Shown one piece after another: positions 1-5,525 of a DNA stretch of 7,749 bases (positions are counted from its first letter, which is position 1; each line of letters starts with the position of its first letter). Source of the stretch: Myxococcales bacterium (GTDB lineage: Bacteria; Myxococcota; Polyangia; Fen-1088); the NCBI GenBank assembly GCA_003155465.1, contig PMCR01000173.1, positions 1-7,749 on the forward strand. The letters are read 5' to 3'. Both the position numbers and the translations under genes were made by a program. The notes under the pieces were generated by a model. It did no database searches, was not told the DNA's origin, and worked only from the letters and a program-made list of their open reading frames with translations.

Positions 1-1
1 C

Positions 2-814
2 TGCGTGGCGGCTGGCCCGGGGTGCATCGATCCCGCGGACAGCGACGGCGACGGCTACACCGATCTGTTTGAAGAACGAAACCGCGTCTCGGGATTCGAT
101 CCCTTGGATCCCAACAAGCCGCTCACCCCCTGCGCCCCGAGCGACAGGGGCGATCTCGACGGTGATCTGCTGCGCGACTGCGAGGAGGCCTTCCTCAAGA
201 CCGATCCTCGCTTGCCCGACAGCGACGGGGATCGCATCCCCGATGGCGTGGAATTTCGCGCTGGCATGAATCCGTTGGATCGGACTGATGCCTTCGGCGA
301 CCTCGACAACGACAAAGTCCGCAACCTGGACGAGGTGACCGCCCACACCAATCCCACGGTGGCCTCGCCCCCGGGCTACCAGCCGGTTCGCTACCTGTAC
401 GACGTCGCGCCCTTCACCAAGGTCACGGGAGAGCGCTGCTACCATCTCGACGTACGGCACATCAAGCTGCTCACCACAGGCAAGGGCACCAACGCAACGT
501 CGGGCGTGAATCGGGTGCTGGTCTACTTCGACGAGGCGCCGGTGGGGCGCGTGCTCGACTATGGGAATATTCGGGTGGCTTGCGCGGACGTACGTTTCGT
601 GGACGGCGCAGTAAAGTCTCCCTCCGATGGCGTGGTTCCGCTGATCGAGCGATGCACTCAGGTTCCGGTTTGCCCACCCCCACCGCCGTGCATGGATTTC
701 AAGCCGGCCGGGAGTTTCGTTCAGTTGCCCTTCAGCGCGCCCCAGTGGTCTGCGGGAGACTGCAAGAATCTCACCTCGATCTGCCCACACCCACCGGACG
801 CCGGAGGCCCGTAG
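2..814 (+). CDS. C-terminal part of a VWA-family calcium-loop surface protein (5' end outside window)
   Basis: The frame is open to the left edge, so the real start is outside; the GTG at 5 is in frame but has no signal peptide after it and is probably internal. Numbering residues from that GTG, the visible part has four Asp-rich calcium-type loops (D12-D20, D50-D58, D72-D80, D99-N107), a beta-type C-terminal domain (about 128-214, Cys145 and Cys193), then a tail of about 55 residues with CPPPPPC and five cysteines (217, 223, 229, 253, 260). Loops and C-terminal domain align with residues about 318-530 of the next gene and with the end of the gene at 5518, so a VWA domain is expected upstream but is not seen. 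Three of the four loops have lost the usual sixth-position Gly (Leu, Arg, Lys instead). The TAG stop abuts the next ATG with no gap. Likely an outer-surface lipoprotein; ligand unknown. Confidence 0.85.
   Translation, partial: CVAAGPGCIDPADSDGDGYTDLFEERNRVSGFDPLDPNKPLTPCAPSDRGDLDGDLLRDCEEAFLKTDPRLPDSDGDRIPDGVEFRAGMNPLDRTDAFGDLDNDKVRNLDEVTAHTNPTVASPPGYQPVRYLYDVAPFTKVTGERCYHLDVRHIKLLTTGKGTNATSGVNRVLVYFDEAPVGRVLDYGNIRVACADVRFVDGAVKSPSDGVVPLIERCTQVPVCPPPPPCMDFKPAGSFVQLPFSAPQWSAGDCKNLTSICPHPPDAGGP
38..325 (+). repeat. Four degenerate thrombospondin-3-like calcium loops
   Basis: Protein-level repeats of the pattern D-x-D-x-D-x-x-x-[DN]. Only the first loop is canonical (DSDGDGYTD). The others read DLDGDLLRD, DSDGDRIPD and DLDNDKVRN, lacking the Gly at position 6. 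A Cys pair (codons for residues 43 and 59) brackets the second loop, as in the two paralogues downstream. Confidence 0.75.
386..646 (+). other. Shared C-terminal beta domain, copy 1
   Basis: Encodes a domain of roughly 87 residues that recurs at 2123-2389 and 7195-7437. Shared marks are a Cys followed by [YF]-x-[LFM]-x-V-x-[HN]-I (RCYHLDVRHI here), a hydrophobic VLVYFDEAP strand, a second Cys 48 residues after the first, and K-[ST]-P-[SD] near the end. I do not recognise it as a named domain; it sits where a beta-sandwich would follow the calcium loops. Confidence 0.65.
803..807 (+). promoter_or_regulatory. Ribosome binding site GGAGG for the gene at 815
   Basis: GGAGG lies 7 nt before the ATG at 815, inside the last codons of the upstream gene. 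It fixes the start at 815, which is also followed at once by a lipoprotein signal peptide. Confidence 0.8.
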
Positions 815-2467
815 ATGCGCCGGGAAGTGGCCCTCGTGGCTGTGCTGCTTGTCGCCTGTTCCGAGGCGTCGCTGTACCCGGTGAAACACCAGCCAGAAGT
901 TCGGGACGATCGCTTGACCGTACACGGGCAGTTCTGCACCGAGGCCCCGCAGCCGGCCGAGTTCCCCGTGCGCATCCTTTTCATGGTCGACATCTCGCAG
1001 AGCATGAACGTTACCGATCCCATGCCCAATCCCTGCGCGCAGGCCGCCTGCTTCACCCGCCGGGCCACGGCGGTGGAAGACATCCTCAATACCTATCCTG
1101 CGGGCAACGGTGTGGAGTACGGACTCATCACCTTCCAAAGCAGCATCGCCATCCAGACCCGCGACAGTTCGGGGCAGCTCGGCGGCTTCACCGCATCCAC
1201 CGACGAGGTCAAGCTGCGCTTGCCCGCGCTCAACGTCGGCGTGGGCGAGACCAACTACGTGGGCGCGCTGGAGACCGCCTACGAAATGTTGCAGCAGGAC
1301 ATGATCGCCCTGGATGCGACCGCGCGCAGCCGCGCTCGCTACGTGGTGGTGTTCATCTCGGACGGTCTGCCGTCCCCGCGCAGCGTGGAGCATGGAATGC
1401 CCGACGATATTCGCCTGGCGGTGGAGAACATCGCTGGCCTGCAGAAGCAGCAACGCCTGGCCGAGATTGCTCTGCACACGGTGTATCTGTCGGCACCCAA
1501 CACGCCGGACTCCGTGCAACTGGAGGCCAAGGAGCTGCTGGCCGGCATGGCCAGTTTGGCAGGCGGTACCTATCGCGCCTTCGACGCCACCCAGCGAATC
1601 AACCTGTTTTACATCGATTTCACGTCGTTCATTCGCACCTTCGCGCTCAAGCAACTGGTCGCCATGAACTTGAATGCCCTGTCGGTCGGGGGCGAAACCG
1701 TGGTCGACACCGACGGAGACGGGCTTTCGGACGCCGAGGAGGAGTTGGCGGGGTCCTCGCCCGCGCTGGCTGACACCGATGGCGACGGGTTCTCCGATCT
1801 GCTGGAAGTTCGCCAGAGCAATGCCGGGCTCGACCCCCTGTTCTCGGGCGATGCGGACTGCCGCATGGCCACCGATCGGCGTGACGACGATGGCGACGGA
1901 TTGCTCAACTGTGAAGAACGCTACTTCGGCACGAATTCCCGCTTGATCGATTCGGACGCTGACGGATTTCCCGACGACCTTGAGGTGCGCATGGGCACCA
2001 ACCCGGCGGCCGCCGACACGCTCTACGACGCGGACTTCGATGGTGCGCGCAACGGCGTTGAACTTCAGGCCCACACCGATCCGTTGCGCAACGACGTGGC
2101 GGATTTTTCGCGCATCGCCTACCGCTACAGCATCAGCTTGTTGCGCGACGATCGCGCCTTGCCGGGCCGTCTGTGCTACGACTTCTCCGTCACCAACATC
2201 ACCCTGGCTCCGACCGGCACGGCGGTGGGGCTACCCGAGGGGACCAACACCATCCTCATCCGGGTGGCCTCGACCCCGGCGGATTCTCCCGAGGATTTCG
2301 GCAACCACCAGGTCGCTTGTGTGCGGCCCCGCTACCGGCGGGACCCCGAGGTCAAGACGCCCTCGTCGGGACAGATGGTGCTGCCCATCACGGCATTCAA
2401 GAAAGCGTTCGGTCCCACGCCGAGCGAGGAGGTCTTCGATGCGAATCGCGACTGCGTGGTTCCTTAG
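815..2467 (+). CDS. VWA-domain lipoprotein with intact MIDAS and calcium loops
   Basis: A 550-aa predicted lipoprotein. The signal peptide ends in a good lipobox, LVAC (Cys15, Ser at +2). The VWA domain spans about 53-280 with a complete metal-ion-dependent adhesion site: D59-x-S61-x-S63 (VDISQSM), Thr146 (GETNY) and Asp183 (ISDG). VWA domains with this site usually bind a protein ligand through a divalent cation. Five Asp-rich loops follow (starting D298, D320, D357, D379, D405), with Cys349 and Cys366 around the third, then a C-terminal beta domain (about 437-525; Cys454 and Cys502). The start has a GGAGG 7 nt upstream and directly abuts the previous stop; the 3' end overlaps the next gene by 29 nt. 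It is a paralogue of the genes on either side (2-814, 5518-7467). Likely role, by inference: calcium-stabilised surface adhesion or attachment. The VWA outer-membrane gliding adhesin CglB of Myxococcus is a conceptual parallel, not a claimed orthologue. Confidence 0.92.
   Translation: MRREVALVAVLLVACSEASLYPVKHQPEVRDDRLTVHGQFCTEAPQPAEFPVRILFMVDISQSMNVTDPMPNPCAQAACFTRRATAVEDILNTYPAGNGVEYGLITFQSSIAIQTRDSSGQLGGFTASTDEVKLRLPALNVGVGETNYVGALETAYEMLQQDMIALDATARSRARYVVVFISDGLPSPRSVEHGMPDDIRLAVENIAGLQKQQRLAEIALHTVYLSAPNTPDSVQLEAKELLAGMASLAGGTYRAFDATQRINLFYIDFTSFIRTFALKQLVAMNLNALSVGGETVVDTDGDGLSDAEEELAGSSPALADTDGDGFSDLLEVRQSNAGLDPLFSGDADCRMATDRRDDDGDGLLNCEERYFGTNSRLIDSDADGFPDDLEVRMGTNPAAADTLYDADFDGARNGVELQAHTDPLRNDVADFSRIAYRYSISLLRDDRALPGRLCYDFSVTNITLAPTGTAVGLPEGTNTILIRVASTPADSPEDFGNHQVACVRPRYRRDPEVKTPSSGQMVLPITAFKKAFGPTPSEEVFDANRDCVVP
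971..1654 (+). other. VWA domain with complete MIDAS
   Basis: Codes residues about 53-280 of the gene at 815. All metal-ligand positions are present: the D-x-S-x-S block at 989-1003, Thr146 at 1250-1252 and Asp183 at 1361-1363. The Rossmann-type strands (VRILFMVDI, YGLITF, YVVVFISDG, LHTVYL) appear in the expected order. Confidence 0.9.
1706..2062 (+). repeat. Five thrombospondin-3-like calcium loops
   Basis: Encodes DTDGDGLSD, DTDGDGFSD, DDDGDGLLN, DSDADGFPD and DADFDGARN, each followed after a few residues by an acidic E-E/L-E/V-E pair, the usual pattern of TSP3-like bacterial repeats. Spacing is irregular, about 20-40 residues. All five keep the Gly at position 6, unlike the copy in the upstream gene. 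Confidence 0.88.
2123..2389 (+). other. Shared C-terminal beta domain, copy 2
   Basis: Residues about 437-525 of the gene at 815. It aligns with the C-terminal regions of the flanking paralogues: LCYDFSVTNITL, TNTILIRV, then VAC and KTPSSG. The two cysteines (454 and 502) are 48 apart, exactly as in the copy at 386-646, which suggests a conserved disulfide. Confidence 0.65.
2427..2432 (+). promoter_or_regulatory. Perfect Shine-Dalgarno AGGAGG inside the preceding gene
   Basis: AGGAGG lies 6 nt before the ATG at 2439 and within the last 14 codons of the gene ending at 2467. It is the strongest ribosome binding site in the window and decides the start of the next gene, even though that gene's frame is open far upstream to 1980. 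Confidence 0.9.
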
Positions 2468-4556
2468 TGCCACGCTGGCCTGGATCGGTTGTGGCAGCTC
2501 CAAGAAGAGCAACAGCGCGCTCGACGCGGATTTGTCGCCGAGCGGATGCGTCGTCGACGATTCGAAAGGCGGGGACAGCGCGATTCCGCTCGTACCCGGC
2601 AGCAAGGCAGTGGGCCAGATTTGTCCACGCGGCGATCAGGACTTCTTTCTCGTCGAGGTGGGCCCGGGCATGAATCTGCTCGACGTGAACCTGGCCTATC
2701 CCTCGGCGGTCACCAAGGTGAACCTGCAGGTCCGTCTGCTCGAAGCGGACGGCGTCACCGAGGTACCAGGGGCGGTGGCCAGTGACACAGCCGCGAACGA
2801 CGGCAAGAGCGCCGTGGTCACCACCTTCGCGGTTCCTCAGCCGGGGTCCTACGTCTTGCGCGTGAACGATGCGGGCGACGACGCCGCTGACAACGTGAAC
2901 AGCTACGTCTTGCAGGTTGCGCTGGCCGCCGATCCCGACAGCCACGAACCCAACGGAACCGCCGCCCTGGCCAAGGCGGCCGATGGCCAGCCGGGGTTCA
3001 TTTCGTTCGTGGGGGACGTTGACGTGTATGCGGTCAGCTTGGGCGCCGCGGACGCACTTCTGGCCTTCCAGGTGGACAACCCCGCCGCAGCCAAGGCGGT
3101 GCTGACCTACCAGATCGCGGACGGCACGGGCAAGGTCCTGGGCACGGGCAAGGTGCCGCCCGCGGCGGTGCCCCTGGATCTCACGCAGCCCGCGCCCGCG
3201 TCGGGAATTCTGTTCGTCGCTCTCGCCTATGTCGCGGGCTCGACCCCCGATCGTCGTTCCGAGGCAGGATACAAGGTGACCCTGGCCGGCCGGGCCGAGA
3301 CCGACGCCAACGAGGTGCCTGTCCGCAACGACACCCCGTCGACCGCAACCTGTGTGGCAGGTCCCGGGTCGCCCTGTGCAGCCCTCTACAGTGGTACGGC
3401 TGTGACGTTCAAAACCCAAACTGGCACCATCGGATCACGTGGGGATCGCGATCTCTATTTCTTGCGCGCGACCAGCGCCCCAGCCGTCATCGAAGCCAAG
3501 CTGAGGATCCCCGCGACTGCGATGGATCTGGCCTTGGACATCCTGGAGGCGCATGCCGCCAGCCCATGCAAGACCGATGCGGATTGCAGCGTGATGAAGG
3601 TTGGCTGCACGACGGATGACGATTGCGAATGGTCGCACAAGTGCGTGAATGCGACGGCAGGGGCCTGCACCACCAGCGCGTGCCGGCAGTGCGTGGCTTC
3701 AGGCCTGTGCCTGCCCTTGCCCGATAGCCCCGGTCAAAGCGCCTGCGGTGTGACGCTGTTCTCCGTGCGCGATGTCGACGGGGGCATGAAGACCGGTGCG
3801 GACGGGATCAACCTGGTGCAGACCGCGCAACCGATCTTCAACGCCGGGCCGGTTTTCGCGGTCGTGCACGACAACCAGGACGATCAATACGATACGAATG
3901 TTCCCTATACGCTGGACCTGCGTGTGGTGCCTGAACCCGATCCCGGCGACTCCAGTCCCGATCCCACCGCCCGCAACAACTACTACAATCCCTACCCCAT
4001 CCAGACCACCAACCTGGCCCCCAACCGGGCGCGGGCCAAGGACATCTCGGCACAAATCATGGCGGGAACCAGCATCAATGGCTTCATTTCCTATCAGACC
4101 GACGAGGATTGGTACTGGTTCTCTCATCCTTGTCCGGGAACCGACTGCGGTCTTGTGTTTGAGTATGTGCAGCCTGGACCTTCGCCGGTCCGGCCGGTGT
4201 TCTTGATGTGGACCGAGGATCTGACTCTGCACGAAAGTTGGACCTATGCTGGCCAGGTTCCGACGCCTGCGCCGGTCACCGACGTCTTTGGCGACGGGGA
4301 TTGCACGGAATGCTCGTTCGCGGCCAAAAAGCACGGGGGGCCGGCGACGGACGCGGGCGCCGTGGTCTATAAGTACTATCTACAGGTCCGCGACGCGGGT
4401 GCCGATGATTGGGACTTTGCGGCCAGCGGCCGCTACCAATTCCGCCTCAAGGCCTTGAATCCCGGCTGTCCCGCCTCCTGCTCCGAAATGGGCGCCGGCA
4501 CCTGTGGTTGCTTCTGCAAGGCGCAGAACCAGTGCCCTGCGGGGCTCGATCTGTAG
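2439..4556 (+). CDS. Lipoprotein with four PPC-like beta domains and a Cys-rich insert
   Basis: A 705-aa predicted lipoprotein. The start at ATG 2439 is chosen for the perfect AGGAGG 6 nt upstream and the signal peptide that follows, ending in IGC (Cys18; Trp at -3 is unusual for a lipobox). Four units carry the PPC-type strand signature [GT]-D-x-D-[FVLW]-[FY]: GDQDFF (65-70), GDVDVY (192-197), GDRDLY (335-340) and TDEDWY (554-559). The linker HEPNGT before unit 2 matches the EPNDT-type lead of pre-peptidase C-terminal domains. Unit 3 is interrupted at 377-436 by ten cysteines including CKTDADC and CTTDDDC. The C-terminus (677-699) has six more cysteines. No protease or other catalytic domain is visible. 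PPC domains usually accompany secreted enzymes and may bind other proteins or polysaccharide; here they stand alone, so a structural or binding role is inferred. It overlaps the VWA gene by 29 nt and shares its operon. Confidence 0.9.
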   Translation: MRIATAWFLSATLAWIGCGSSKKSNSALDADLSPSGCVVDDSKGGDSAIPLVPGSKAVGQICPRGDQDFFLVEVGPGMNLLDVNLAYPSAVTKVNLQVRLLEADGVTEVPGAVASDTAANDGKSAVVTTFAVPQPGSYVLRVNDAGDDAADNVNSYVLQVALAADPDSHEPNGTAALAKAADGQPGFISFVGDVDVYAVSLGAADALLAFQVDNPAAAKAVLTYQIADGTGKVLGTGKVPPAAVPLDLTQPAPASGILFVALAYVAGSTPDRRSEAGYKVTLAGRAETDANEVPVRNDTPSTATCVAGPGSPCAALYSGTAVTFKTQTGTIGSRGDRDLYFLRATSAPAVIEAKLRIPATAMDLALDILEAHAASPCKTDADCSVMKVGCTTDDDCEWSHKCVNATAGACTTSACRQCVASGLCLPLPDSPGQSACGVTLFSVRDVDGGMKTGADGINLVQTAQPIFNAGPVFAVVHDNQDDQYDTNVPYTLDLRVVPEPDPGDSSPDPTARNNYYNPYPIQTTNLAPNRARAKDISAQIMAGTSINGFISYQTDEDWYWFSHPCPGTDCGLVFEYVQPGPSPVRPVFLMWTEDLTLHESWTYAGQVPTPAPVTDVFGDGDCTECSFAAKKHGGPATDAGAVVYKYYLQVRDAGADDWDFAASGRYQFRLKALNPGCPASCSEMGAGTCGCFCKAQNQCPAGLDL
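3567..3746 (+). other. Ten-cysteine insert in the third PPC-like unit
   Basis: Codes residues 377-436 of the gene at 2439, with Cys at 377, 383, 390, 396, 402, 410, 415, 418, 424 and 436. Two C-x-x-D-x-D-C motifs (CKTDADC, CTTDDDC) are typical of small disulfide-rich modules common in secreted myxobacterial proteins. It sits between the ALDILEA strand and the VTLFSVRD strand, that is, inside rather than between beta domains. Confidence 0.75.
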
Positions 4557-4568
4557 TTGCTCTCTCCC

Positions 4569-5525
4569 ATGCGCGTTGTCCTTCTTCTCCCATTGCTGCT
4601 CGTGACCGCCACGGCGTGCGATCAGGTCACCATCCGTTCGCGTGGTGATGCCGGCCCGGATTCGCTGGCTTCGCTGTGGGAACAGGTAGACGCGGGGCCG
4701 ACCAACTTCAACGCCGTCTCGGGAAGTTCCGCCGAAAACGTCTTCATCGTCGGGGACCAAGGCACCGTCTTGCACTGGGACGGCACGGCCTTGCTGCGCG
4801 AAGAAAGCGGCACATCAGCCAACCTACGTGGTGTCGCAGTGGGGAGTGCCAACCTGACCTACGCGGTGGGGGAACAGGGGACGATCCTGCGACGACAGGA
4901 CGGCGTGTGGAGTGCGGACGTGCCCGTCACGGACGCCGTGCTCAATGCCGTGTGGGCGGACGATGCCACGGCGGCCGCCGTGGGCGAGCAGGGAACCGCG
5001 CTCGTGTTTTCTGGCGGGGTTTGGACCGTCATCCCCAACGCTCGCAACGACAACTACTACGCGATCACGAATAGTGACGACGGCCTCACCAGCATCGGTA
5101 GTTTAGGGGTGGTGTCGCACATCAACCTCGAAGCCAAGAGCATCAGCGCGGTTTCTCTTCCCGGCTACACGAAACTCCTGGCCGGGGCCACCCGTTGGTC
5201 GACCGGCGCCTACTTTGTCGGCGTGGAGGGGGGGTTCTTCTTCTGGTCCGCCGGCAAGGCCGTCAAGACCGAGGGCCTGCCCCCGGTTTTCCTGCGTGCA
5301 GTGGCCGTGGCCGGCGGTGACGCCTGGGTGGTTGGAAACGAGGGATTCGTCGCGAAACTGCCGGGGGGACAGAGCCCGACCATCATCGCGACGCCCGACG
5401 AGCGCTGGCTGATGGGTGTCTACGCGGCTTCCGCTACCGACCTGTGGATCGTGGGACGCTCCGGCGCTCTCTGGCGCGGTCCTCCTGGGATACGCGGCAT
5501 CGGCGATGGAGGCGCGCATGACTAG
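4569..5525 (+). CDS. Predicted lipoprotein, seven-bladed beta-propeller
   Basis: A 318-aa protein. The ATG at 4569 starts a hydrophobic signal ([16 protein letters not shown]) ending at Cys17; Ala at -3 makes the lipobox imperfect but acceptable. The body holds seven short repeats of the type [VI]-[YFW]-x-VG-x-x-G-x-[VIL] with VG or IG at residues 61, 100, 138, 176, 217, 255 and 295, for example [15 protein letters not shown] and [11 protein letters not shown]. This resembles the Ycf48/BNR-like 'VWAVGxxGTILHWDG' repeats frequent in myxobacterial lipoproteins, and seven copies fit one closed propeller. Repeat 4 is the most degenerate. No catalytic residues are recognisable; a protein- or ligand-binding scaffold is inferred. 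The start lies 12 nt after the previous stop with no clear Shine-Dalgarno, so coupling is likely; a TTG at 4557 is an alternative start adding four residues. Its last 8 nt overlap the next gene. Asp follows the Cys (+2). Confidence 0.87.
   Translation: MRVVLLLPLLLVTATACDQVTIRSRGDAGPDSLASLWEQVDAGPTNFNAVSGSSAENVFIVGDQGTVLHWDGTALLREESGTSANLRGVAVGSANLTYAVGEQGTILRRQDGVWSADVPVTDAVLNAVWADDATAAAVGEQGTALVFSGGVWTVIPNARNDNYYAITNSDDGLTSIGSLGVVSHINLEAKSISAVSLPGYTKLLAGATRWSTGAYFVGVEGGFFFWSAGKAVKTEGLPPVFLRAVAVAGGDAWVVGNEGFVAKLPGGQSPTIIATPDERWLMGVYAASATDLWIVGRSGALWRGPPGIRGIGDGGAHD
4713..5480 (+). repeat. Seven propeller repeats
   Basis: Protein-level repeats of about 33-43 residues (residues 49-304 of the gene at 4569). 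Each has a hydrophobic strand, a VG-x-x-G turn, and a second strand often ending in W or G: starts near residues 49, 88, 127, 165, 206, 244 and 284. The count of seven matches the commonest closed propeller. Confidence 0.75.
5508..5512 (+). promoter_or_regulatory. Ribosome binding site GGAGG for the gene at 5518
   Basis: GGAGG lies 5 nt before ATG 5518 and within the last codons of the propeller gene. It supports 5518 over the in-frame ATGs at 5416 and 5506, and the lipoprotein signal begins right at 5518. Confidence 0.85.

Noticed and set aside
5..7. GTG at the left edge as a true start
   Set aside because: No signal peptide or VWA domain follows, the codon before it is in frame and open, and alignment with the paralogues shows it falls inside the protein.
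580..1773. Long plus-strand reading frame of 397 codons crossing the junction of the first two genes
   Set aside because: It overlaps two genes with clear domains in another frame, gives Arg/Gly/His-rich low-sense protein and has no signal or motif. Such shadows are expected in GC-rich coding DNA.
1980..2438. Upstream extension of the PPC lipoprotein frame
   Set aside because: The extension is Arg/Thr/Pro-rich shadow of the VWA gene, and the AGGAGG plus signal peptide fix the start at 2439.
2397..3419. Minus-strand reading frame of 340 codons opposite the PPC lipoprotein
   Set aside because: Composition is Gly/Arg/His/Val-rich with no recognisable domain, and the plus strand there codes well-formed PPC-like units. 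Treated as an antisense shadow.
3699..4334. Minus-strand reading frame of 211 codons
   Set aside because: Opposite a confidently coding region, with no Shine-Dalgarno logic or domain; shadow frame.
5103..5105. In-frame TTA leucine codon in propeller repeat 4
   Set aside because: Rare in this GC-rich window (I saw no other in-frame TTA), but there is no reason to infer TTA-based regulation outside Streptomyces; probably drift in the most degenerate repeat.
5416..5517. Upstream extension of the MIDAS-degenerate VWA gene
   Set aside because: It would place 34 residues ahead of the lipoprotein signal; GGAGG at 5508-5512 and the signal sequence fix the start at 5518.
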